DNA from: Lactobacillus kimbladii
Lineage (GTDB): Bacteria > Bacillota > Bacilli > Lactobacillales > Lactobacillaceae
Reading direction: 5' to 3'
NCBI RefSeq assembly: GCF_000970755.1
Contig: NZ_KQ034007.1
Span: 1,262,829-1,326,828 of the forward strand
DNA: 64,000 nucleotides
Every line of letters begins with the position of its first letter. Within the stretch, counting starts at the first letter, position 1. Below the pieces are notes generated by a model. That model had not been told where the DNA came from, searched no databases, and was given only the letters and a program-made list of their open reading frames with translations. Position numbers and translations under genes: made by a program. This document shows, piece after piece, positions 1 through 8,134 of this stretch.

Positions 1-738
1 CTTTTGAATCTTATCAATCGCTCGATTAATAGCTCTGTGAAAAGGTTCTTGATTTTTATTTACCGCAATACCATAAGGTTCTTTAGTATAAGTTCCTCCT
101 GTTACTTCAAGGCTGTCTGGACTTTGTGCAGCTAAACCATATAAAATACCATTATCACTAGTCAAAGCGTCGCCTTGATGCGATTTCAAAGCTGATACAG
201 CTTGACCATAGTCCTGCATTGCGACAACTTTTGCTCTGGGGGCAACTTTCTTTACTGCCTCAACAGAGTTGTCGCCAACAATACCGATTACAGTTTTCCC
301 ATTAAGATCGCTGGGCTTTTTAATTTTTGACCCTTTAGGAACAAGAAATGATTTACCAGCCTGAAAATATGGTTTAGAAAAACTGATTACTTGTGCTCTT
401 TCAGGGGTAATTGTCAGTGTGGCAATTACAGCATCAACATTACCATTTTTCAATAAAGGTATTCTCGACTGTGAAGTGGCAAGAGTAAAACGAGCTTGCC
501 CTTTAGGACCTAAAATCTCTCTGGTAACAGCTTTGGCCATATCAATATCGAAGCCCTTTTCTCTATCATCTCGAATATCAATTAGACTAAAAAGTTTTTT
601 GTCACCTTCAACTGCCCAAGTAATGGTATTGGACGAGCGCACATTTTTCAAAGCAGACTGGTCAATGACACTGTTGCCACAAGCAGATAAAAGGAACATT
701 CCCAAAAATAACGAGATTGAGCATATTAATTTTTTCAT
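1..738 (-). CDS. Amino-acid ABC transporter substrate-binding lipoprotein (C-terminus outside window)
   Basis: The frame is open from the ATG at 738 to the window edge (246 codons) and has no stop, so the gene is partial. The protein starts with a lysine-containing signal peptide and a lipobox ending LLSAC at Cys20, so it should be a lipid-anchored extracytoplasmic binding protein. What follows has the bacterial family-3 solute-binding pattern: a segment with FDIDMAKAV, then NGNVDAVIATLTITPERA, and later GIVGDNSVEAVKK. This family binds polar amino acids or cystine; the ligand cannot be told. It lies 14 nt downstream of an ATPase gene on the same strand. The permease is probably beyond position 1. 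Confidence 0.85.
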   Translation of the reverse strand, partial: MKKLICSISLFLGMFLLSACGNSVIDQSALKNVRSSNTITWAVEGDKKLFSLIDIRDDREKGFDIDMAKAVTREILGPKGQARFTLATSQSRIPLLKNGNVDAVIATLTITPERAQVISFSKPYFQAGKSFLVPKGSKIKKPSDLNGKTVIGIVGDNSVEAVKKVAPRAKVVAMQDYGQAVSALKSHQGDALTSDNGILYGLAAQSPDSLEVTGGTYTKEPYGIAVNKNQEPFHRAINRAIDKIQK

Positions 739-752
739 GATATTGCCCCCTC

Positions 753-1490
753 TTAATGCGCTATGATCTTGCTTAAAAATTGTTGCGCCCGCTCTGTTTG
801 CGGCTGTTTAAAGAAGGAAGAACTGTCATCATCTTCAACAATTTGGCCCTGATCCATAAAGATGACACGGTTGGCAACTTCTTTGGCAAAGCCCATTTCG
901 TGGGTCACGATCAATGAGGTCATATCGCTAGACGAAGTAATCTTTTTAATTACTTGTAAAACTTCATCAATCATCTCTGGATCAAGCGCTGAAGTTGGTT
1001 CATCAAAAAGCAATAATTTAGGATGCATTGCTAAAGATCGAGCAATCGCCACACGTTGCTTTTGACCACCAGATATTTGGGCTGGCATATTTTGGGCTTT
1101 ATCAGCCACTCCAACCATATCAAGTAAATGCATTGCCTGCTTTTTATTTTCTGCTTCAGGCATATGGCTGACAATTCGTGGAGCCAGCATGACATTTTCC
1201 AAAACATTTTTATTTTTATAAAGATTAAAATGCTGGAAAACCATACCGACATCCTGACGCAACCTATTTGAATCAGTCTTAGGATTGGACAAATCCTGAT
1301 TATTAACTATCAGCTTTCCACCCTGGATTGACTCTAAGCGGTTTATTGTTCTAATAAGCGTACTTTTACCGGAACCGGAAGGTCCGATTAAAACAACAGT
1401 TTCGCCTTTATCGATTTGTAAATTAATACTATGCAACGCGTGAAATTTGCCATAAAATTTCTGCACGTCATGAAATTCTACCATTGACAT
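753..1490 (-). CDS. Polar amino-acid ABC transporter ATP-binding protein (GlnQ-like)
   Basis: The 245-residue length is usual for this family. Walker A is GPSGSGKST at residues 36-44, the Q-loop lies near Q86, the signature is ISGGQ at 139-143, Walker B is LLLFDEPT at 159-166 and the switch histidine is H197 in VTHEMGF. These features match the ATPase of polar amino-acid importers. The start codon follows AAGGAG at suitable spacing. It is the first gene of the operon, ahead of the substrate-binding lipoprotein, so it probably energises that importer from the cytoplasmic face. The substrate is not determined by sequence. Confidence 0.9.
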   Translation of the reverse strand: MSMVEFHDVQKFYGKFHALHSINLQIDKGETVVLIGPSGSGKSTLIRTINRLESIQGGKLIVNNQDLSNPKTDSNRLRQDVGMVFQHFNLYKNKNVLENVMLAPRIVSHMPEAENKKQAMHLLDMVGVADKAQNMPAQISGGQKQRVAIARSLAMHPKLLLFDEPTSALDPEMIDEVLQVIKKITSSSDMTSLIVTHEMGFAKEVANRVIFMDQGQIVEDDDSSSFFKQPQTERAQQFLSKIIAH

Positions 1491-1621
1491 AATTATTGCT
1501 CCTTTTTAGCAGTCTTAATTTAACTATCTAAACCAAGCTTTTTTAGCAATTGATTAATTAATCAAAAGTGCATCCCGTCAACACTACATTTTGTTACTCG
1601 ACGTGCAAATTTTAGCGGTTT

Positions 1622-1649
1622 TTTATATTTATATGGTCTAAGTTGTCAA
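1622..1649 (-). promoter_or_regulatory. Sigma-A promoter of the amino-acid ABC operon
   Basis: On the minus strand TTGACA (1644-1649) is followed 16 bp later by TATAAA (1622-1627). This leaves a 5' leader of about 125 nt before the ATPase start. The leader shows no riboswitch that I recognise. Confidence 0.5.
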
Positions 1650-1701
1650 ATTATTCCTGCAATCTATTAAATTAAACTTATCTTTACTATCATTTACTCT
1701 A

Positions 1702-3636
1702 TTATTCTTCACGTGAATATGACTTAACATCCTGCTTAATTTCACTGATAAATTCATCAAAGCTCTTGGCTACTTCTTCTTCAGTGCCGTAGCGACGAAC
1801 ATTAACTCCCTTGTCCTTTATTTCCTTGTCACCTAAAACAAGAGTATATGGTACTTTTTGTGTTTGTGACTCACGAATCTTGTAACCTAATTTTTCATTA
1901 CGCAGATCTGCTTCGGCTCTAAAACCACGTTTATTAAGTTCATCGCGAACTTTTTTGGCGTAATCTGAATGGGCATCCAAATTTACTGGAATTATTTCTA
2001 CCTGAACTGGAGCCAGCCAAGTTGGAAAAGCACCCTTGTAAATTTCAATCAGGTAAGCAATGAAACGCTCCATAGTACCTACAATTCCGCGGTGAATCAT
2101 AACTGGTCTGTGCTCTTCACCATCTTGACCAACATAGGTTAAGTTAAATCTCTCAGGAAGCATGAAATCTAGTTGAATTGTGGACATTGTTTCATCTGCA
2201 CCCAAAGCAGTTTTAGTTTGAATATCAAGTTTAGGACCGTAAAAGGCAGCTTCACCTTCAGCTTCAACATAGTCAAGTCCCATATCGTCCATAGCCTTTT
2301 TCAGCATTGACTGACTTCTTTCCCACATTTCATCATTTGCAAAATACTTTTTAGTATTCTTTGGATCACGATAGGAAAGTCTGAAGTAGTAATCAGTGAT
2401 GTCAAAGTCTTTGTAAACATCTAAAATTAGAGTCAAGATTTTTGAGAACTCACTTTGAACTTGATCTAAAGTCACAAATGTATGACCGTCATTTAAAGTC
2501 ATTTCTCGTACACGTTGCAGTCCTGACAGAGCACCAGATTTTTCATATCTGTGCATCATACCCAGTTCTGCAATTCTAATTGGCAGTTCACGGTATGAAC
2601 GAATGTGATGCTTGTAAATTTGAATATGGGACGGACAATTCATTGGCCGCAGTTCAAGCATTTCACCGTCACCCATATCCATTGGTGGGAACATGTCATC
2701 ACGATAGTGTGCCCAGTGGCCTGATGTTTTATAAGCATCAACGTTCATTAAAACTGGAGTATAAACGTGTTGGTAGCCGTCAGCGACTTCTTTATCAATG
2801 ATATAGCGTTCAACTACACGGCGAATTGTGGCACCTTTTGGCATCCAGTAGGGCAATCCAGCACCAACTTTTGGATCAACAAAGAATAAATCAAGATCAC
2901 GACCAATTGTTCTGTGATCTCGCTCTTTAATTTCTTCACGCCGTTTAATATCTGCATCCAAATCTGCTTTTTTAAAGAAAGCAGTACCTGAAATTCTCTG
3001 AAGCATAGGATTAGAAGATTGCCCTTTCCAGTAGGCACCGGCAACTGACAATAATTTAAATTGCTTAATTTTTCCTGTGTTAGGCAGTAATGCATCAAAG
3101 CCAAAATCGATAAAGTCTCCCAGTTTATATACTTGAACTTGGTCACCTTTTTCAGCCTTAAGCATTTCACTCTTATAAGGATCATCATTGAATATATCGG
3201 CCAATTCGTCTTTAGACATCATACAGGATGCAATTTTTTCTCCCGCTTTAATTACTTTTTTGACCGCTTTTTCCAAGTCAGGTAATTCATTAATTTTTAT
3301 TTGATTTTCTTTATCAGTGTCAACGTAAAAACCTTCGTCGTCGGTTCCATGTTCACCAAAATGAATCTCAGGATAGGCCTTCTTGGCAACAGCTTCAAGA
3401 ACAAATGCAACAGTATCACGCAGAATTGCTAAGCCCTCTTCATCTCTGTCAGTAATAATTGCAACTTCTGCATTTTTGCTTAACTTGTAATCTAAAGCAA
3501 CAATTTGACCATTTACTTTTGCACCAAGAGCTGCTTTACCTAAAGATGTACCAATACCATGTGCTAAATCAGATATTGAAACAGCGTCTGTAAAATCTTT
3601 TTTTGAGCCGTCAGGCAAAGTAATCGAAAAACTCAT
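1702..3636 (-). CDS. thrS: Threonyl-tRNA synthetase with degenerate editing site
   Basis: This class II synthetase charges tRNA-Thr. The start is the ATG at 3636, because GGAGG lies directly before it; a longer reading would begin at an upstream TTG. That gives 644 aa. The order is TGS domain (about 1-62), N2 editing domain (about 63-220), catalytic core and anticodon-binding domain. The zinc cysteine is C334 in RPMNCPSH, and [13 protein letters not shown] is class II motif 3. In the N2 domain the usual HxxxH reads D74-T-V-A-F78, and the usual CRGPH reads G179-F-D-A-L183, so all four canonical editing residues are missing. The rest of the fold looks intact. Expression is set by the T-box leader upstream. 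Confidence 0.97.
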   Translation of the reverse strand: MSFSITLPDGSKKDFTDAVSISDLAHGIGTSLGKAALGAKVNGQIVALDYKLSKNAEVAIITDRDEEGLAILRDTVAFVLEAVAKKAYPEIHFGEHGTDDEGFYVDTDKENQIKINELPDLEKAVKKVIKAGEKIASCMMSKDELADIFNDDPYKSEMLKAEKGDQVQVYKLGDFIDFGFDALLPNTGKIKQFKLLSVAGAYWKGQSSNPMLQRISGTAFFKKADLDADIKRREEIKERDHRTIGRDLDLFFVDPKVGAGLPYWMPKGATIRRVVERYIIDKEVADGYQHVYTPVLMNVDAYKTSGHWAHYRDDMFPPMDMGDGEMLELRPMNCPSHIQIYKHHIRSYRELPIRIAELGMMHRYEKSGALSGLQRVREMTLNDGHTFVTLDQVQSEFSKILTLILDVYKDFDITDYYFRLSYRDPKNTKKYFANDEMWERSQSMLKKAMDDMGLDYVEAEGEAAFYGPKLDIQTKTALGADETMSTIQLDFMLPERFNLTYVGQDGEEHRPVMIHRGIVGTMERFIAYLIEIYKGAFPTWLAPVQVEIIPVNLDAHSDYAKKVRDELNKRGFRAEADLRNEKLGYKIRESQTQKVPYTLVLGDKEIKDKGVNVRRYGTEEEVAKSFDEFISEIKQDVKSYSREE

Positions 3637-3659
3637 TATTTCCTCCAAAATTTTTATAA

Positions 3660-3872
3660 CAAAAAATCCCAGTGCAATTAAGCACTGGGACGTTAATTAA
3701 CGTGGTTCCACCCAAAATTTAGTTCAAAAAATGAACTATCTCGTTATAGATTGTTAACGGAATCTAACCCATTATCAAAATTTAGGTATGAATGAGTGGA
3801 TTGCAAACGCTAATGAAAGCTTTCAGAATAATGCTTTCTCTCTGAGTTGCGTTGCAACATGTTCATTCATTG
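3660..3872 (-). promoter_or_regulatory. T-box leader of thrS
   Basis: The minus strand carries the T-box core GGGTGGAACCACG (3701-3713) followed by a terminator stem (3667-3690) ending in a T-run. The base of Stem I pairs 3863-3870 with 3788-3795. The triplet ACT (3795-3797), a threonine codon, lies at the 3' foot of Stem I, two bases before the closing helix, and is the likely specifier. Uncharged tRNA-Thr should stabilise the antiterminator and allow thrS transcription. Confidence 0.93.
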
Positions 3873-3878
3873 GACTTA

Positions 3879-3906
3879 ATTATAACCCAATAATTTTTTA
3901 ATGCAA
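3879..3906 (-). promoter_or_regulatory. Promoter of the thrS T-box transcript
   Basis: On the minus strand TTGCAT (3901-3906) and TATAAT (3879-3884) are 16 bp apart, and transcription would begin just before Stem I of the T-box. The site lies 45 bp past the dnaI stop with no terminator between, so read-through from the dnaI cluster into the leader is possible. Confidence 0.6.
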
Positions 3907-3951
3907 GTATATTTTCATTAAAAAATTAAATCATCCTGCATCTTTTATAAC

Positions 3952-4851
3952 TTAGTGACGCCGGTTAGGTCCAGATATTACTATTTCCGTTGCTAAAGAA
4001 TGTATTCTCTCCATTATTCTAGCAGCCTTTACTGGTTCAATTGCATTTTTAGTTTCCTTGAAATGGTCCTCCAAATCAGCCATGACAAAGTTGGACGAGA
4101 AAAAGGTGGGCAAAATATTGTCCATTCGAGCCTGCAAAATTACTGCTAAGACTTCGTCTCGCGACCATTGACTTAAATTTTCCGCGCCAATATCATCCAA
4201 TATTAACAAGTCAGAATTAGCTATTTTTTGTACTTCAGTTTGTAAACTATTGTCATTAAAATGACTGGACAAACTGGCAATGAATGTAGGAACATGCAGA
4301 AACACAACATATTTTTCCATTGCAGCTACTTGATTTGCCAGTCCTGCTAAAATATACGTTTTACCAATACCAAAATTACCAGATAAATAAAGACCTTTTT
4401 GGTGAATATCTTGAGAATATCGATATAAAAAGCGCTGAATAGCAGTCATTACCTCGGCTCTTTCTGGTGTCATTTCAATTTTACTTAAACGAACATCATG
4501 CAACCCCTCTGGTAAATTAATTAAACGCAAGTGCTTTTTGATATTAATTTCCTGATCATGTATCAATTTACTGTCTTCAGGAACAAATTTAAGACTAATG
4601 GCATTTTTATTCATTATCAAATCCGGATAATATCCTTTGGTCACAGGATCTTTTTTATGTTGGCTTAGATAAAATTCAAAAAGACTGGGAAGGCTTTTAT
4701 CAATTATACTGTCATTAAGTTGTGCTCGGTGCTGATTGATAAATTGTTGCACTTTGGGCTCAGCCAAAACTTTTTGCTTAATTTTAGCGGTGCTCTGGTC
4801 TTCTGCTTTAGCTGTTTGTCCTTTAACCATAAATTTTTTAATGGGTTGCAT
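3952..4851 (-). CDS. dnaI: Primosomal helicase loader DnaI
   Basis: DnaI is the AAA+ loader that places the replicative helicase at oriC and at restarted forks. The protein has 299 aa. The N-terminal part (about 1-120) would contact the helicase. The AAA+ domain has Walker A GNFGIGKT at 158-165, Walker B LLILDD at 215-220 and a sensor-1-like segment ending SSN at 252-254. The gene starts 8 nt after dnaB on the same strand, the usual Firmicute arrangement, and AGGTG precedes its ATG. Assignment is firm from the motifs and the neighbour. Confidence 0.95.
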   Translation of the reverse strand: MQPIKKFMVKGQTAKAEDQSTAKIKQKVLAEPKVQQFINQHRAQLNDSIIDKSLPSLFEFYLSQHKKDPVTKGYYPDLIMNKNAISLKFVPEDSKLIHDQEINIKKHLRLINLPEGLHDVRLSKIEMTPERAEVMTAIQRFLYRYSQDIHQKGLYLSGNFGIGKTYILAGLANQVAAMEKYVVFLHVPTFIASLSSHFNDNSLQTEVQKIANSDLLILDDIGAENLSQWSRDEVLAVILQARMDNILPTFFSSNFVMADLEDHFKETKNAIEPVKAARIMERIHSLATEIVISGPNRRH

Positions 4852-4859
4852 TTTTTCAC

Positions 4860-6221
4860 CTACTTCATACCGTTTTTATCTTCAAAATTTTTAAAAAATT
4901 CTTTTAGCTCCGCACTTGAGACATTAGATTTTACTTTCGGCTGTTGCTTGTTCCAATCAGTGCCCTTTTCAACTATTTTTCTAGGAGCAAACCGGCTATA
5001 CCGCTTGCTCTGCCTTTGTTCTTGTGCCTTTTTTCTTTTGTCCATGTAATCCAAGGCCTCACTACCAGTTTTAACACCGTGTTGCAGCCAGTCATGCAAA
5101 ATTTTATTTGCTAAACGAAATGAAATATTGGGGCCACTTTTTAAACATGCATATGTCAGAATATTAAGTAATTCCGCTGATATTCCCTTATCGTTATATA
5201 GGCTATCTAACACCTGATATTCACTAGCGTCAACAAAATCATTTTTTTCAGTTTTTAAATGATATAAAAACTGTGCCGGAGTATCCGTTTGCGCTTTTTG
5301 CAATAATTTTTGTTCTTCCTGATTTAATTGGCTATTATTATCAAATTTGTCAGGTATTTTAGCCTTGCTTTGCAAATGTCTGCGAGTATCACTGCCATGG
5401 ATGCTGTTAGCAATAGTTTGCTTAATTTCCCTCATGTTTAAATGATAGTCACCATGCAAGCAAGGTAATGCCTCGTCAACAAATTCCTGTTCTGACAGCC
5501 CATATATGCGCATGACTGCCCGAATAGCCTCTTTGTTTTGATCAATTTCACTGCCAGCTATTTGATAAATTTCGAATTGCTGTTTCATAAAATCCCAGTC
5601 AATCTGATCCTGGTCATTGACAGTAGCAAAATTGTTAGAAGAATAATTATTTTCCTGAGCTGCTTCTTTGACCTCAACCGAAGGATCTATCGCCTCTTGA
5701 TCGGATATATGGAAAACATCCATAAAAGAAGCAGAAATGTTAGGTGCTTCTTTAATGCCACTTAATTCGCTCTTGTTTTGTTTAGTTTCTCTGGCAAACT
5801 CGTGACTCAATTTGTTAAAAGCAGTTACTCCAACTTTTTCTTTTAATAAACTAGCTAAAAGTGCAGTTGCAAAAAATTCACTGCTTGCTGGAACTCTCTT
5901 AAGTTCGAAACACAAAACCTGACCCATGATTTGGTTATCAAGCAGTCTCGTTTGAATCAAGCCGACAGCTTCAAGCTTGTGCAACGCACCAAATAACTTT
6001 TTTATATCACAATCGATCTGTTCTTGCAGTGTATAAATTCCTTTAGCATCAGAAAGCATTGCCTGTGCACTGTAATCTTCATTCAGACTTAAATAGACTG
6101 CTAAAGCAAGAGAACCAATAAGGGGTTGATATAGTTTAATTAATATGCGCAAATCTTTAGGAAAAATATCCACCCTGTTGGTAATGAAAAACGGCTGTTT
6201 GGGATCATTTGTCTCAAACAT
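4860..6221 (-). CDS. dnaB: Replication initiation / membrane attachment protein DnaB (Firmicute type)
   Basis: This is the Gram-positive DnaB (DnaB/DnaD superfamily), not the helicase. It helps DnaI and DnaD open origins and restart forks. The 453-aa protein has an N-terminal winged-helix-like region (about 1-110), a low-complexity linker, and a C-terminal DnaD-like helical domain (about 305-400) with YNDKGISAELLNILTYA and the ILHDWLQHGV segment. The tail is rich in Lys and Arg, consistent with DNA binding. It starts 2 nt after the nrdR stop and is followed by dnaI, the conserved nrdR-dnaB-dnaI order. Confidence 0.93.
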   Translation of the reverse strand: MFETNDPKQPFFITNRVDIFPKDLRILIKLYQPLIGSLALAVYLSLNEDYSAQAMLSDAKGIYTLQEQIDCDIKKLFGALHKLEAVGLIQTRLLDNQIMGQVLCFELKRVPASSEFFATALLASLLKEKVGVTAFNKLSHEFARETKQNKSELSGIKEAPNISASFMDVFHISDQEAIDPSVEVKEAAQENNYSSNNFATVNDQDQIDWDFMKQQFEIYQIAGSEIDQNKEAIRAVMRIYGLSEQEFVDEALPCLHGDYHLNMREIKQTIANSIHGSDTRRHLQSKAKIPDKFDNNSQLNQEEQKLLQKAQTDTPAQFLYHLKTEKNDFVDASEYQVLDSLYNDKGISAELLNILTYACLKSGPNISFRLANKILHDWLQHGVKTGSEALDYMDKRKKAQEQRQSKRYSRFAPRKIVEKGTDWNKQQPKVKSNVSSAELKEFFKNFEDKNGMK

Positions 6222-6223
6222 AA

Positions 6224-6691
6224 TTAATTACCCTTTTCCCTTTTTGCAATCATATCTTCCATTGTTTTCATAAAGCTGGACATATCTTTAAATTCACGAT
6301 AGATGGAAGCAAAACGAATATAGGCAACATCATCAATTTTTGCCAGCTCATCCATTACCAGTTGACCAATCTTTTTCGAAGAAATCTCACTTACCCCTTG
6401 CTGACGCACTTTGTTCTCTACATGGTCAACTAGTTCTTCAAATTGTGTACTTGATATTGGTCGCTTTTGACCAGCCGCCATCACGCCATGCAAAATTTTT
6501 TTACGATTAAAAGGTTCACGAGTACCGTCATTCTTGATCACTAGTAAAGGCGTGGTTTCAACTCGTTCAAACGTGGTAAAACGAAAGCCACAGTTTTCGC
6601 ATTCACGCCGACGTCTAATTGCGCGATTTTCATCACTTGGACGTGAATCAATGACTTTTGATGCATTTTTATGACAATTAGGACATTCCAT
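6224..6691 (-). CDS. nrdR: Transcriptional repressor NrdR
   Basis: NrdR is the nucleotide-sensing repressor of ribonucleotide reductase genes. The 155 aa begin with a zinc ribbon (C3, C6, C31, C34) that includes the basic RAIRRRREC stretch, followed by an ATP-cone domain (about 49-139). Length and motifs match the family throughout. Its 5' end overlaps the end of coaE by 14 nt, which suggests translational coupling. No nrd genes lie in this window, so its targets are elsewhere. Confidence 0.97.
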   Translation of the reverse strand: MECPNCHKNASKVIDSRPSDENRAIRRRRECENCGFRFTTFERVETTPLLVIKNDGTREPFNRKKILHGVMAAGQKRPISSTQFEELVDHVENKVRQQGVSEISSKKIGQLVMDELAKIDDVAYIRFASIYREFKDMSSFMKTMEDMIAKREKGN

Positions 6692-7295
6692 ATAAGTCCT
6701 CCCCTTTTATTTCAAGAAGCAACTGTTCTAATTTGGATTTCAAATCTTGTTTTGTACCAGTATTATTAATTACAAAATCAGCTAATTTCTCTTTCTGAGA
6801 CAAAGGCATCTGACTGCGAATGCGCTTCAAAGCAGCGCCTTTACTTAAACGATCCCTTAACATTAACCGCTTCATTTGCAGCGATTCAGGTATTGCAATT
6901 AATAAGGTAAAATCACAATATTTTTGACCATTTGCTTCAAACAAAACTGGTGCATCCACAACAACCAAAGAATTTTTGCTCGGGTTGTTTAGCGCAATTT
7001 TAGCCTGTATTTCTTGAAAAATCAACGGATGGGTAATTCTATTTAAGGTTTCAAGCTGTTTTTCATCATCAAAAACAATCTGTCCTAACGCTGAACGATT
7101 GATAGATTGGTCTGACTTAAGTATGTTCATTCCAAACTGTTTTAATACTAGTTCATAACCTTTTTCACCTTTATTTAAGATATCGTGAGCAATTTGATCG
7201 CAGTCTATAACAGGGATTTGTTTTTCTCTAAAAAAAACATCCACAGTACTTTTACCACTGGCTATTCCACCGGTTAAGCCTAAAATCTTTGTCAT
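6678..7295 (-). CDS. coaE: Dephospho-CoA kinase
   Basis: CoaE phosphorylates dephospho-CoA to give coenzyme A, the last step of the pathway. The 205 aa contain the P-loop GGIASGKS at 9-16, the DCDQIAHDIL region and VVDAPVLFEANG, all typical of CoaE. It overlaps mutM by 4 nt at its start and nrdR by 14 nt at its end, inside the polA-mutM-coaE-nrdR-dnaB-dnaI run. Confidence 0.96.
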   Translation of the reverse strand: MTKILGLTGGIASGKSTVDVFFREKQIPVIDCDQIAHDILNKGEKGYELVLKQFGMNILKSDQSINRSALGQIVFDDEKQLETLNRITHPLIFQEIQAKIALNNPSKNSLVVVDAPVLFEANGQKYCDFTLLIAIPESLQMKRLMLRDRLSKGAALKRIRSQMPLSQKEKLADFVINNTGTKQDLKSKLEQLLLEIKGEDLYGMS

Positions 7296-8122
7296 TTATA
7301 AATCACCTGACACTTAGAACAAAATGTCGTACCTCGTCCGTTTACTTTAATTTTTTCAAGAGGCGTACCACAACGCACACAAGGCTCCCCTTTATGTCCA
7401 TAAACCTGCAACATTTTTTGAAAGCCACCTGTCTTACCGTTTGCATCTAGATAGGTATGAACCGTAGTACCTCTTTCAGCAATTGCCAATTCTATTAAAG
7501 AATTAATATTATCGTGCAATTGTGCTACCTTTTTTGCTGGAATGCTATTGGCCTGACTTAACGGGTGAATTTTTGTTTCCCACAAAACCTCATCAACATA
7601 AATATTGCCTAGGCCTGCAACAACAGACTGATCCAGCAACGTACTTTTGATATTTTTCTTTTTACGGGCTAAGCCATTTTGTAAATAAGAAACGGTAAAA
7701 GCTGCTGAGTTGGGTTCTGCACCTAATTTGCTAATACCAGTCTTTTCTTTTTCAGTTCCGGTTTTAATTAACTGCATCCGGCCAAACTTACGCACATCAT
7801 TATAACGCAATGCAGAGTTATCGCTAAAAATGATCTGCACGTGATCATGCTTGTCCTTTTTAGTATTTATTTTGACTAAACGATACTTACCTTCCATGCG
7901 TAAATGCGACACTATTGTTAAATTGTCACTGAGTCGAATTAGCAAATATTTAGCATAGCGCTCTATATTTTCAATCTTTTTTCCGGTTAACTGCTTTGCA
8001 AATTCTTTAGCATCTCCGGTGATAATCTTGGGGTACCATACAGTTACTTCTTTAATTGTTTTCCCTTTGATAAGAGGAAGAAGAGTCCGCCTGACAGTTT
8101 CAACTTCCGGCATTTCGGGCAT
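7292..8122 (-). CDS. mutM: Formamidopyrimidine-DNA glycosylase (MutM/Fpg)
   Basis: MutM removes 8-oxoguanine and formamidopyrimidines and nicks the abasic site. The 276-aa protein has the catalytic N-terminus MPEMPEVET (Pro2 nucleophile, Glu3), the conserved Lys58 in RYAKYL, the H2TH region with LDQSVVAGLGNIYVDE, and a C-terminal zinc finger with C248, C251, C268 and C271. The intercalating-loop arginine is R263. It sits 12 nt after polA and overlaps coaE by 4 nt. Confidence 0.97.
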   Translation of the reverse strand: MPEMPEVETVRRTLLPLIKGKTIKEVTVWYPKIITGDAKEFAKQLTGKKIENIERYAKYLLIRLSDNLTIVSHLRMEGKYRLVKINTKKDKHDHVQIIFSDNSALRYNDVRKFGRMQLIKTGTEKEKTGISKLGAEPNSAAFTVSYLQNGLARKKKNIKSTLLDQSVVAGLGNIYVDEVLWETKIHPLSQANSIPAKKVAQLHDNINSLIELAIAERGTTVHTYLDANGKTGGFQKMLQVYGHKGEPCVRCGTPLEKIKVNGRGTTFCSKCQVIYK

Positions 8123-8134
8123 TAAAATTACTCC

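Noticed and set aside
1500-1620. Possible riboswitch in the ABC operon leader
   Set aside because: Short complementary pieces such as TGCACG and GATGCAC exist, but no known fold, terminator or ribosome-site pairing could be drawn.
3780-3850. GCAAACGCTAATGAAAGC resembling a cre half site
   Set aside because: It lies inside Stem I of the thrS T-box and is explained by that RNA structure.
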